Shown here: positions 1 through 11,323 of the stretch, piece by piece
Layout of the letters: each line of letters starts with the position of its first letter
Numbering within the stretch: the first letter of the stretch is position 1
Origin: Neocallimastix lanati (nom. inval.)
Taxonomy: Eukaryota; Neocallimastigomycota; Neocallimastigomycetes; Neocallimastigales; Neocallimastigaceae
DNA length: 64,000 nt
Direction: 5' to 3'
NCBI GenBank assembly: GCA_016946835.1
Contig: JACVTC010000108.1
Coordinates: 493,501-557,500 of the forward strand
The notes under the pieces: generated by a model
Database searches by the model: none
What the model was told of the DNA's origin: nothing
The model's input: only the letters and a program-made list of their open reading frames with translations
Translations under genes and position numbers: made by a program

Positions 1-1041
1 ATATTAATATTAATTTAAAAATTTTTTTTTATTTTTAATAAAAAAAAAAAAATAGAATATAATATATATATATATAAAAAAAAAGCTTTATTAATAATTC
101 TTTAGTAAAGATTCCACTAATTATAAAAGTAAAACATTAGTAATAATAATTATATATATATATATTTTGAACTTGGGAAAAGTTCAAAATATATATATAT
201 AGTTATTATTATTGAATAGATCCAGTATAAAATAAATAAATATATAATTAAAATATATATATCTATTTATTAACTATTAAGTAAAAACTAAAACAAAGCA
301 AAACAAAAAACAAAACAAACAACAAAAATAAAAATAAAAAATAAAAAACAAAAAATAAAAATAAATTATTTAAATCTTATTAACTCTTTTTCTTTTAACA
401 CTACTACACTTTTATCAATAATATTTTAGTAACTTTTCTTTTTTCTTTTTTTTTTTTTTTAATAAAATAAATTAATAATTTTTTTTTTATTAAAATAGTC
501 TTATTTTATTTTTACTTTTTTGATAAATATAAATATAAATATTTATAATTAAATAATTATATAAACGAAAATAATAAAATTAATTATATGAATATCGTTT
601 TTTTTTTTTTTTTATTTGATCACTATTAGTGATAAAATAAAAAAAATAATAATGTTATATATATAAATATTTATAACATGTCTCTTTAAATATAATTGTT
701 TTGTTTGATTTTATTACAAAAAATAATATTTATATATATTATATCCAATAATTGAATAATTTTAATATACCAAAATATTATATATTTTGCTTTGAATATT
801 TTGTTTCCTTTTTTTTTTATTGTATTTTATTATTCAATATAAATTGAATTTTTATTTTGTTTTTATATTTATTTTATATTATTTCATTTATTTTTTTTAT
901 TTTTACTTATTTTTATTTTCTTATGCTTTCTTTTTTTTTTTTTTTTTCCATTCCCAATTTTCTTATTATTTTCATAATATAAAAATAATTTCTTCTAGAA
1001 ATATTTCAAAAAAAAAAGGGTTAATTTATTTAATTATGATT
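1..1041. other. AT-rich intergenic region
   Basis: Poly-A and poly-T tracts with no coding signal. The open stretch in its right part is made mostly of Phe, Tyr and Ile codons from T-rich sequence and runs antisense into exon 2 of the Pmp3-type gene, so it is not a gene. It contains one long hairpin, listed separately. Confidence 0.7.
141..213. repeat. Long hairpin (about 34-bp arms)
   Basis: The arms at 141-174 and 180-213 are near-perfect reverse complements around a 5-base loop (GGGAA). The inner 22 bp, including TTTTGAACTT and its complement, pair exactly. The outer TAATAA-type part pairs with small slips. It could be a small foldback element or a transcript hairpin. No function is visible. 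Confidence 0.75.
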
Positions 1042-1492
1042 TTACTCTTCATTAATTGGATGGTATTGGTCATCGTTCTTGAGAGCTTCATAGTTTTCAT
1101 CTCTGTAGACGAAGCAAATGTACCAACCGTGGGCAATACCTAATTTTTAAATTATTTATAATATAAAAGTATAATAAATATATTTTAAAGAAAAATAATA
1201 TAAATACATTACGAAATATTTATTTAGTACCAAATTTGTAGTTATTATTTTATTATTTTTATAAAAAGAATATATTTTTATAATAAAATATATATATATA
1301 TTTTTTTCAATTATATCTATATAATGATTATTAATTTTATATAAATTTTTATTTACCTGGAACAACACCAATAAGAGTAAGAATAAGGTTAATCCAGAAG
1401 TCGTTAAGAAGACCTCTCTTGAAGAAAACAGCGAGAGGTGGGAGGAAGAAAGCAAGAACAAAGTATAAGATATCCTTGATAGTGAAATGCAT
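1042..1492 (-). CDS. Pmp3/UPF0057 family small membrane peptide
   Basis: Two exons, 1492-1357 and 1139-1042, are joined across a GTAAAT...TTAG intron of 217 bp in phase 1, giving 77 residues. The protein starts MHFTIKDILYFVLAFFLPPL. It has two hydrophobic segments (about residues 7-23 and 31-54, the second crossing the exon junction), a KRG turn between them and a polar tail ending PINEE. This is the layout of the Pmp3/UPF0057 family: tiny two-helix plasma-membrane proteins that affect membrane potential and salt tolerance in yeast and plants. Length and motif order fit the family well. The exons are clearly richer in G+C than the surroundings. The longer open frames over the intron on either strand are shadows. 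Confidence 0.93.
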
Positions 1493-2201
1493 TTTAACTA
1501 TAAAAAATTATATATAAATAATAAATTAAAAATTAAAATTAAAAAGTTAAAATAAAATTATTTTTCGGAAAAATTATATAAAATATACTAATTTTTTTTT
1601 TTTTTTTCTTATCTACTCCAATAATATTTTTTTGTCCTTTCTTATTATTATCTATTCTAATAATATTTTTATGTCTTTTTTTTATTATGTCTTATTTTAT
1701 TTTTTTTTATTTATTTATTATTATTAATTTTTTTTTCCTTTTTTTGCTTTTCCTTTTTTTTTTTTTTGTTTATTTTTTTTTTAAATAATTTTATATTGTA
1801 CTACAACTATTAAGTTTATTTTATTTATGCTTTTATAATTTATATATATATTTTTCCTTTATTCCTCTATTATTCTATATCAGTTTCTATTCCTATATTT
1901 ATCAATTTTAAAAAAAGATCTATTGAACATTTACTTTTTTTTTTATTTAATTTTTATTTTATTTTATTAATTTTATTTTTTTATAAAAAAAAATTATTAA
2001 AAGTATTCTTTTCTTTTATATATTTTTATATATATATTTTTTTATTATTTATGATAATATAACCAGTTAATTTATACAGTTAATGAATAGAATAAATAAA
2101 ATAAATTCTATTTCATAATAAACTTAAATAAATAATTAAATTTTAATAATAATAAAAGTAATAATAATAAACATTCTTTTAATAGAAAAAATATTCAATT
2201 A

Positions 2202-2427
2202 ATAAATAATAAAATATATAAAATAAATAATAAAATATATAAAATAAAATAAATAATAAAATATATAAAATAAATAATAAAATATATAAAATAAATAATA
2301 AAATATATAAAATAAATAATAAAATATATAAAATAAATAATAAAATATATAAAATATATAAAAGAAAATAATAAAATATATAAAAGAAAATAATAAAATA
2401 TATAAAAGAAAATAATAAAATATATAA
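2202..2427. repeat. Tandem repeat, about 20-bp unit
   Basis: About ten direct copies of a unit close to AAATAAATAATAAAATATAT. The last copies carry AAAGAAA in place of AAATAAA. Confidence 0.8.
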
Positions 2428-2690
2428 AGATATGACGAAATTTTTATGATGATAATGAATAAAATAAATGAAAAAAAAAAGTAGTTAATTTAGAATAAAA
2501 AATTATGACAATGTACCATTTGACCAAAAAAAAAAATTTTTTTTTGTTTTTTTTTTAATTTAGTATTAACTGATGAATGTATTTAAATAATTAATTAAAA
2601 CTATTTTTGTTTATATCAATTTATCTATTTATTATTAATATATTTTCATCGAAAATCAAAATTCTTTTTTTAATACTATTGGTTTAAAAT

Positions 2691-2842
2691 AATATGGTGA
2701 AAATGAAAAAAAAAAAATTTTTTTTAAATTATAATTAAATCATTATATATAATCTCAATTTATTCTAATATGGTGAAAATGAAAAAAAAAAAATTTTTTT
2801 TAAATTATAATTAAATCATTATATATAATCTCAATTTATTCT
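2691..2842. repeat. Exact 76-bp tandem duplication
   Basis: Two adjacent copies begin AATATGGTGAAAATG at 2691 and 2767. They match through the A12/T8 tracts to the TCTCAATTTATTCT end. Identity across fragile homopolymers points to a recent duplication or an assembly duplication. Confidence 0.85.
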
Positions 2843-3782
2843 AATATTTTTCAAATATTTTATAAATTATTTTGTATTTTATATAGATTTTTATATCTAT
2901 TATATATGGATTATATATAGTAATATAATTTTATTATTAAAAAGTATATTATTTATTCATTTATTCATTCATTCATTTTACACATTTATTTATTATTTAT
3001 TTATTTATTTATTTATTAATTATTATTTATTTATTATTATTTATTTATTAATATTTATTAATAAAAGTTAATTATTTAGTATTTATTATAACTATTTAAA
3101 TTATTAATTAAATAGTGATAATTCGAATTCTATAATATACAAGAAAGTGTAACGCCTCTCTCATTAATATTAAACAATAAGAAAGTATATCACATTTATC
3201 ACATTTTATTACATGCATTAAATTTAACTAAAAAATAAGAAATAAAAAATACAAAAATATAAATGCTATTTTATAATTTTTTATATATTGAAAGTTTGCT
3301 TACTAGATTATTGATATTGACTATCAAAATTATTTTATTATAGTTGATTCAAGTTAATTCATTTATAATATATATAAAAGTTTAGATTTCTTTAAGGTCA
3401 AATATCTACATTCAATAATTATTACTAAATTCTAATAATAATAATAATAATAATAACAAATTAATTTAGTATTATTATTTTTATTATTTTATTATTATTA
3501 CTATTAATTATTTTATTATTATTTATTATTGCTAACTACTACGTGATTTATTAAAAGTGTATTTATGTAAATTTGTTTATGCACTTATTTTATGTTGTAT
3601 AAATTTATGTTAACAATACTTTTAAATGGTTTTGTGTAACTTGTATATATGTATCATATTGTTTCACGTGATACATTTTCTATAAAAATTTCATGAATGG
3701 ACTATCCACTTTTCGCCATAATACTTATAATTTATGCATTTTATGAGCAGCTATTCTATTGAAATTATATAATTCTTTAATA

Positions 3783-3792
3783 CTATAAATAA

Positions 3793-3870
<78 letters not shown>
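3783..3870. repeat. (AATA)n microsatellite
   Basis: About twenty perfect tetramers, followed by a short (TTAA)n run to about 3900. Confidence 0.95.
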
Positions 3871-3873
<3 letters not shown>

Positions 3874-4545
3874 AATTAATTAATTAATTAATTAATTAAA
3901 TAATTAAATAAAAAAAAAAAAACAGAAATATTTTACTTGAATCTTTTATTTTCAATAATAAAAATAATAATTGAATATTATACGTATAAAAAAAAATAAT
4001 GGTCTTATTTATTAATATTTAAGTCTACATAAAAACATTAAATAAACAAAAAAGAAAGTCTTTAATTTATATATAAATTATATAAATTTATGATTTTCTT
4101 TTCATTTATAATAAAATAATAAATTTATATATTCATTATTTATTTATTTATTTATTATTTATTTTAAATAGATTTAAAATAAACAACTTTTCTGGAAAGT
4201 TGTATTTCGCAAAAAACTAAATAATTAAAACTAATTTATTCATAATAAATAAGTTAAATAAAAAACTTAATAACAAATAATAAAGAATTTTTTTTTTTTT
4301 TTTTTTAAAAAAATTATAAAATATTTATTTTAAAAACTTTTTAACCATTACATACATAATTAATTTATATTTATTTAAATATTTAATTTTATGTTTTGCA
4401 ATTGATATAGATGCATCAAATTCTTTTTCAAGTTGATAATATTAACTTTTATATTTTAAAACTTCCTTCTTATCGTTTAAAATAATGAAAGATTTGCATT
4501 TTTTTAAAAGTTTTATATTCAGTACATCTATATACTTTAAAATTA

Positions 4546-4584
<39 letters not shown>

Positions 4585-4716
4585 ATAAAAGATTAAATTT
4601 ATTTATTTTTTTTTTTTTTAATTACTAATAATTTGTTCTTTTCTTCAATTTGTTTCACTTATTTCAATATTTATATGTCCTTCTATAATAAAATATTTTA
4701 ATTAAAGATAAAATTA

Positions 4717-5980
4717 GAAAAAGTTCAATTCCATTGGGTATAGTACCTAAACATGTATTAATTATAGTTTCACAAGAAATGGGATTTATACGTCCTAAAT
4801 ATAAAACAATTAAATCCTAAATAACAAGAATTATAAATAAGCAATTACCTCCTGATATAACAAAGTTTGATGAAAATACTAATGAATCAAAATATTATAA
4901 AACAATAAGAAATGAGAATTTTATGATATTCAAAAATCCAAATTTAATAACTTTCCAATTTCCATTCTAAGTAAAATTATTTATGAAATATAATGAAGAT
5001 ATATTTACAAATGGTACTTTATATATTACGTCTAAATTTAATTATCAAGTATTCATTACTAGAACTTATGTTAAATATTTAAATAGTTTTTATACTACTA
5101 CTTTTTCGGTAATAAATAATAAAAAAAAAGCAATTTATTAGATGTTATTTTAAGAAATAAAAAAAAAAAAAAATTCAATTAAGTGTACATAAATTCGAAT
5201 ATATACTAAATTTTTATTATAATTAAAATAATTATGATTTACTACTATTAATATTAATAGTGAACATAATAAATTTTAAAAAAATTTAAAATATCAATGA
5301 TACTATATTTTCAGAAAAAAAATTTCATTGTGATTTCGAAAAAGGTATATCTAATACAGCCGAAAAAGTATTTCCTAAAATAAATACTAAATACTGTATT
5401 TGGCACTATAAAAGAGCATTAGAGTTTAAGAAAAAAAAAATTATGTTATAATTGAAGTAAAATATAATATTATATATATTTATTATAAAGGAATTTCGAA
5501 CTTACCCTTTTGTAAATTCTGAATATATAATTGTTATTTATAGTAGAATTAGGTGTGAAACAAATAATAATGACCAATTTTTGAAATTTTAGAATATTTT
5601 TTTTTTTTTAAAAAAAAAAAATACCATTTAAAAAATTATAAAAATTAGATTTATTGTAACAATATAGTACATATAACAAATAATGCCCCAGAATCTTTCA
5701 ATGGTTATTTAAATAATTTTATTTCAAAAAAACCTTCTTTTTATAAATTAGTCTATGCATTAAAGCAAGAAAAATATTTATCTTATAATGATTTCAAAAG
5801 GAAAAGTGCAAAATTTGAAAAAAAAAATAAAAAATAAAAAATAAAAATAAAATGAGGTAAAATTGATGAAATCTATATTTTAATTGAAATATACAAAATT
5901 ATGGAAACCAAATTAATTGATAATGGAAGTCCTAGAAATGATATTGTTGAATTAATATTTAGATGTTTAATTAATTTATA
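4717..5980 (+). pseudogene. Decayed MULE-type transposase, copy 1
   Basis: The plus strand carries broken pieces of a transposase of the MULE type: KYYKTIRNENFMIFKNPN near 4890-4945, then FHCDFEKGISNTAEKVFPK followed by YCIWHYKRALE (5321-5430), then a NNAPESFNGYLNNF-type segment (5678-5730) and KPSFYKL. The HCDFEK Asp, the CIWH box and the SFNxYL box are the recognisable parts of this family. Stops and indels in poly-A runs break it repeatedly. The same order of motifs recurs in two other places in this window, so this is an old multicopy mobile element. A FLYWCH-type N-terminal region was not found. Confidence 0.7.
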
Positions 5981-6309
5981 TGTTATTATTATTATTATTT
6001 GCATTAATTATATTTATATTATTAATATTAGGTGAATTTATATTAGTCTTATTTATATAAAGTTTTTCATTATTATTTAACAAAAAATTATTATAATCAC
6101 TGTCAGCAAAAATAATTAATATTGACATTTTCCAATAAAGCATCTTCATTATCATTTTTATATCGTGTAATATTGTTATAGTGATTATCTTTTGATAATT
6201 TGTCACGATGATTGCTATTGTTATTATCGTTATGAAAATTATTATTAATATTATTATTGATATTGTTGATAAAATTAGCATCACTATTAAAATTATTATT
6301 ATCAGTATT

Positions 6310-6551
<242 letters not shown>

Positions 6552-6599
6552 AATTTTCATTGCTACTGTTAAAACTATATTATTATAATTGTTATTTAA

Positions 6600-7081
6600 T
6601 TGAACGATACTGAATTAGTCATCTCCTCATTTTTATAATAAGATGTAAAATTTAGAGCTTTAGAAGGAACAATTTCTTTGAAAAACACGACAAAACAAGA
6701 TAAAATAATTTTATTATTGATAAACTCATAAATTCTATAAGCGGGGGTATTGAAATTCATACCCAATAAAACATATTTAGAATAGAATAGTGATATAACT
6801 TTTTTACGAAATTGATAAGGGACGTAAAAAGAGAACCTTGTATCCAAATGCAGGAAATTTTGAAAAATCAGCATTTTTATAAATAAAAAATTCATAAAGT
6901 ATTTTTTATTAATGGTACCTTTTATGAGGAGTTCTATTATGAATGAAATTAATAGTGTTAACAGCATCTTCCAAGAATGGGTGATTTAATTTGGCATCAT
7001 TAAGTACCGTTATCACTCCTTAAATTCTTAATATTCCTGCTGAAAATATTTTTAATTTTATTATATCATGATACAAAGCTA

Positions 7082-7126
<45 letters not shown>

Positions 7127-7255
7127 AACATATACTTTTAGATTTGATAAAGAGAACCCAACCAATAGAAGAATAATTATCCAAAATAGAGACAAAATAT
7201 TTATTACAATAAATATCAGACATTGTTAATGGTTACGGTATCCATATGTACCAGC
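6600..7255 (-). pseudogene. Copia integrase fragment (inverted)
   Basis: Read on the minus strand from about 7255, it gives an integrase-core start, YFVSILDNYSSIGWVLFIKS, with the Asp of the catalytic core. After a poly-Phe run caused by a 40-base A/T tract come pieces of the integrase C-terminal part, QFRKKVISLFYSKYVLLGMN and YEFINNKIILSCFVVFFKEI, typical of Ty1/copia polyproteins. Frames change several times. It faces away from the copia protease fragment that begins next to it on the plus strand. Confidence 0.7.
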
Positions 7256-7259
7256 TTAA

Positions 7260-7960
7260 ATGGATTGGTCGATTTGCCTGAATATTAGGCACATGGTGTT
7301 ATAGAATGTTTCTTTGATGATTATAAGGATTCATTTATTAAATCTAATGAAAATATGTCATTACTTTCTTATAATAATGAAGAATACTACAATACAGATA
7401 ATAATGAAGATATTAATATTATAGAAAAAAATTAATATAAATCAAAAATACCACCGTGAACCATAGATTCTAGTATTACCTATCATATGACTGGTAATTT
7501 AGACTTTTTAAGTGAGAAAGAACCTTTTCAAATGAAAAATTTACTTTGCAAATGATTACTATATTATATAAGGATATATTGGAAGGTTAATAGAATACAT
7601 AAATGATAATAAAATTAATATAAAAAAAATGGTTTATATATATCAGAATTTAAAAAGATATGTTATCGGTTGATTGTTTATGAGATCAACATTTTAGAAC
7701 AGTATATTGTTAAAAAAAATCTTTTTGATAGTGATATTTTGCAACTAGTCTAACTGAAAATGATACTAATAGTTTTTATTTCTTGTACAAACACTTTGGG
7801 CATTTCAATATCAACAATTTAAGAAATATTCTAATAAAAATTAATAACAAATAAAACGAGAAATGCCAAATATATGCCAAAACAAACTTAAAAAAAATTT
7901 TTTTCATTTTTTTAATTCATTCTAATGAAAACAGATCATGGTATCTAAATATTTTTAATT
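7260..7960 (+). pseudogene. Copia protease and GAG-pre-integrase fragment
   Basis: The plus strand encodes an acidic Gag tail (LSYNNEEYYNTDNNED, about 7360-7410), then TIDSSITYHMTGNLDFLS (about 7464-7515), a decayed copia protease site in which the usual DSGA has become DSSI and the Trp codon a stop. A GAG-pre-integrase box, KHFGHFNINNLRNI, follows (about 7790-7830). The frame is broken by stops. Together with the minus-strand integrase fragment just before it, this looks like one element that was inverted about position 7255. Confidence 0.7.
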
Positions 7961-9339
7961 TCTTCTCTAGGTCTTCACTTTGATTAATACTAGTTATTAG
8001 TTTGTATATATCATAAGCTATGGATAAGATAAAAATCAAGAACTTCATACCAAATCGACTCTGAAATTATTAAGTAAGTATTCTTTCACCTTTGCATCAG
8101 GACTAATCATTTTTTTCAGTAACACTTTTGTTGTTAATAGATGTCAACGATACCGCACACCAAAGTTAATTTTTTTTTTCTTTTAATACATTCTTCTATT
8201 ATATATTTCTAGAGTCCCCTACTTTTAAGTAATAAGCAAAATACTTAACTTCTATAAGTTGTAGTTATCCAAAATATCCTTAGTCACTCTTTCTTCCCTA
8301 TTACCCATATTTCAGTTTATTTTTTTTTTAGTTTTATTTTTTATTTATTTATTTTTTTTTTTAAATAGAATGATATTTCACTCCATTTGTAATTAATTAA
8401 AATTATTATATACACTTAATAAATAGTTTTATTACAATTTTACATCACTATTAATTTAGAGTTAACTCTTAATCTTTTATAAAATCATCACTTGATTAAA
8501 TTATTATTATTATTAATTATTAATTAAAAGTTTTTTTTCTTTCATTAAAAATATATTTTTGTTTATTAATACAAATTATCATATTTCGTATTTATTAAAA
8601 ATACAATTTTATTCACTTAGCTATTTAATATATTAATTAACAATTAATTTATTTTATTAATGTAAATTATTAATAATAAAATATATTTTATATTAAAATA
8701 TTAAGTTATATCATAATTTAATTATTAGAATAAAAATAATAAGAAATATAAATTAAAATTTATGGCAATAATTTTATTTATTTATTTTTTATCTTGGTTA
8801 TAAGAACAATAATTTTTTTTTTTTTTTTTTTAGACTAAGAGAATTACTTTATTTAATTTATAATAATAATAAAATTACATGAATTAAATGAAAAAAAAAC
8901 AACAAATAAAATACATGAAATAAAATATTATAAAATTATAAAAGTGCGTTAGAAGCAATAGCCTCTAACATTCCTAGATAATAATAAGAACAATAATATA
9001 ATTACTATTGTTTTGTATATATAATATAATTATTTACAGAACATATATATCATAATTATTAGATATACATTTAATTATTATTTTATTGTTAAATTTTTTT
9101 ATTACTGTTATTTTTTTTATTTTTTTTTTTTTTAATTTTGATGACATTTAACTAATATATTTTAGAACTATGGAATCGAACATTTATTATATAAAAATTT
9201 GTAATATATTATTACAAAATTATTAATTACTGTTTTATTAAAAAAAAAATTCCTTTAAAGAATCTCTTTGAATTTTAACTATTAAATTATAATAATAAAT
9301 TCATATCATTTATTTATTAATTATTTATATTAAATATAT

Positions 9340-9506
9340 AAATATTTATTTATTAAATATTTATATATTAAATAATTATTTATTTATTTATTAAATATTT
9401 ATATATTAAATAATTATTTATTTATTTATTAATTATTTATATATTAAATAATTATTTATTTATTTATTAATTATTTATTTATTTATTAATTATTTATATA
9501 TTAAAT

Positions 9507-9539
<33 letters not shown>

Positions 9540-9590
9540 TTAATTATTTATATATTAAATAATTATTTATTTATTTATTTATTTATAAAT
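9340..9590. repeat. Imperfect tandem repeat rich in TTATTTATT
   Basis: Several direct copies of a unit containing TATATTAAATAATTATTTAT, separated by variable numbers of TTTA tetramers. Confidence 0.8.
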
Positions 9591-9767
9591 TAGTTTTAAT
9601 TTATTTAAATTAAAATCTATAAATAACCACAACTAAAATTCTTTTATTTACAATATTTTTCCTTTTTTTTTTTTTTTTTAAATTCATATACACAAACTTC
9701 TATGGGAAAGTTTTTGACCCTTATATCAAAGCAAACTCTAAATGGAATTAAAATAATAATAATAAAC

Positions 9768-9779
9768 AATAATGAATAA
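9768..9779. repeat. Target repeat, left side of copia
   Basis: AATAATGAATAA stands directly before the left LTR and again directly after the right LTR (13055-13066). Ty1/copia integrases normally make 5-bp duplications, here AATAA. The extra identity may be chance in a repetitive target. Confidence 0.65.
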
Positions 9780-10117
9780 TGTTAGAAATAAAGTTTAATA
9801 TATGAATATTATTCTTGTTATTAAACAAAATAACATATATAAATTTTATGTACAAATATTATAAATTATTAAGATAATCAACTATTATATAAATTGTAAT
9901 ATGGCGCATGTATGACGTACATAAAACATTTATGTAATAACACATAAAATATAATTGTGACATAATTAAAATTATGTAGTAAAAATATATATAAAAAAGA
10001 ATATTAAAAATAATTATTAAAAAGTAGTTAACTATAATTATAAATAAATAAATAAAATTATTAATAAAATAATAAATAAAATTTGAAATTACGAAATTTG
10101 AAGTGTGAATTCTAATA
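9780..10117 (+). repeat. Left LTR of copia element
   Basis: A 338-bp direct repeat starting TGTTAGAAATAAAG and ending TTCTAATA, matching 12717-13054. I see three differences: one C/T substitution near 9832 and two single-base indels in short runs. TGTTAG at the start and CTAATA at the end form an imperfect terminal inversion. Near identity of the two LTRs indicates recent insertion. Confidence 0.93.
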
Positions 10118-10132
10118 GATTAAGAGTCTCAT
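10118..10132 (+). promoter_or_regulatory. Primer binding site, tRNA-Lys(CUU) anticodon arm type
   Basis: GATTAAGAGTCTCAT follows the left LTR directly. Its complement, ATGAGACTCTTAATC, is the anticodon arm of eukaryotic tRNA-Lys(CUU) (CUU followed by AA), not the 3' acceptor end. Copia of Drosophila is primed by an internally cut 5' half of tRNA-iMet, so a half-tRNA primer is the natural reading. The tRNA identity rests on my knowledge of tRNA sequences. Confidence 0.7.
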
Positions 10133-10240
10133 TTTGAGCTTTAAAAATATTTTACAATATATTCAAAATAACAAAATTAGTATATTTAATTATTTTTTAA
10201 GAATTACAAGTTTTAATTATTTTTGAAATTTCAATTTAAA

Positions 10241-11323
10241 ATGTCAAACTTCAAAATTGATAAGTTCATAACAAACAACTCAAATGGCACATTCAAGAAG
10301 TTGGAAATTGATTGTGACTACTATGAAGTTTGGGCAATTAAGATGAAACTATTATTTATTATAAATGGTCTTGAGGAATGCATTGAGAAAGATATGCTAC
10401 CTAAGATTAATAAAACTGATTCTGAGTACGAGGAAGGACTGATTAAGGTAATTGGAACCAGTGATAAATATTACAAAAAGAAAATAACTAAAGACATGAT
10501 TAAAGAAGATTGTAAAGCAAAATGGCTTATTAGCGAGAACATTTCTGATGAACTACTTATGAAGGTTGGCTTCGAGGAAAAGTCTTCTTATGATATTTGG
10601 AATAATATTAAAATTAGTTTTAAGAAAAGTAATAATGCATTGAAGACCGAAATAAAAAATGAATTAGATGAAATGAAATACGATAGAAATGAAGATTTCA
10701 ACTTATTTCTTTCAAATATGATAAATAAATTCAATAAGTTAAGGGAATTGAATGCGGAACCATCCTCAGATGAAAAATTTGATTATTTATGGTCTGCTTT
10801 ACCTGATGATATTCAATCTAAATCAAATATGATGGAATATCAAGATGACTGGGATAAGTGTTGCTCCCATATGATAAAGTCCGTACCAAGATTAAAACAA
10901 TTGAAAGATAAAGAAATCAAGAAAACACAAGGTATGGCTCTATACAGCTATAATAAAAATAATAACTTTAAAAAATATAATAGTTTCAACAGAACAAATA
11001 ATGTTATTTGTTATAAATGTAATAAAAGAGGACATATCGCAAAATATTGTCCTGAAAAACAAATAACAAGGAAAAGTAAAGGCAAATATATAAATAAAAA
11101 TGAACATCAATCTTCTAATCACAACAAAAGATACAACAAAAGAAGAAGATATCAAGCTAATAATGCAGAAGATAAGGGATATGATGACTCTTATTCAGAG
11201 GCATTTACAGCTGATTACAATAATAATGAGGAGAATCAAAATAACTTAGCTATAGTACTGAATAATAGCAAAGGTAAACAAAGGGATCAAAAATTCAACA
11301 AAAACAAACATATAAATTTTTAG
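10241..11323 (+). CDS. Copia Gag protein
   Basis: The 360-codon frame begins at the ATG at 10241 (MSNFKIDKFITNN). The frame stays open slightly upstream but with no earlier ATG. The first 220 residues have the copia-type Gag core with YYEVWAIKMKLLF and IWNNIKISF. A zinc knuckle, CYKCNKRGHIAKYC (Cx2Cx4Hx4C), lies at about residues 257-270 and is followed by a basic, Asn-rich tail. It packages element RNA into particles. The frame ends TAG directly after AAATTTT (11314-11320), and pol is open in the -1 frame over the end of gag. Intact by eye. Confidence 0.9.
   Translation: MSNFKIDKFITNNSNGTFKKLEIDCDYYEVWAIKMKLLFIINGLEECIEKDMLPKINKTDSEYEEGLIKVIGTSDKYYKKKITKDMIKEDCKAKWLISENISDELLMKVGFEEKSSYDIWNNIKISFKKSNNALKTEIKNELDEMKYDRNEDFNLFLSNMINKFNKLRELNAEPSSDEKFDYLWSALPDDIQSKSNMMEYQDDWDKCCSHMIKSVPRLKQLKDKEIKKTQGMALYSYNKNNNFKKYNSFNRTNNVICYKCNKRGHIAKYCPEKQITRKSKGKYINKNEHQSSNHNKRYNKRRRYQANNAEDKGYDDSYSEAFTADYNNNEENQNNLAIVLNNSKGKQRDQKFNKNKHINF
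11314..11320 (+). promoter_or_regulatory. Possible -1 ribosomal frameshift heptamer
   Basis: A AAT TTT, read in the Gag frame, stands immediately before the TAG stop. It fits the X XXY YYZ rule, and a -1 slip would continue as KFLDKQDIL into the protease frame. The pol frame is open upstream of this point, as needed for overlap. A simple deletion in the T run would give the same picture. Confidence 0.5.

Larger units (their letters stand above)
1493..4716. other. AT-rich intergenic region with several simple repeats
   Basis: No coding region could be supported. It holds a roughly 20-bp tandem repeat (2202-2427), an exact 76-bp duplication (2691-2842), AATA tetramers (3783-3870) and many homopolymers. 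A patch at 3540-3780 is slightly less AT-rich and includes TTTCACGTGATAC, but it shows no open frame or terminal repeats. Confidence 0.6.
7961..9779. other. Decayed AT-rich region left of the copia element
   Basis: Between about 7970 and 8330 the composition is less AT-rich and minus-strand pieces such as ESIWYEVLDFYLIHSL are open for short runs, so a decayed coding segment is likely, but I cannot assign it. The rest is repeats and homopolymers with no gene signal. Confidence 0.45.

Noticed and set aside
820-1461. Two open frames of about 100 codons, one on each strand, around the Pmp3-type gene
   Set aside because: They run through T-rich flank, the antisense of exon 2, or the exon 1/intron in a wrong frame. 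The spliced minus-strand gene explains the coding-like sequence.
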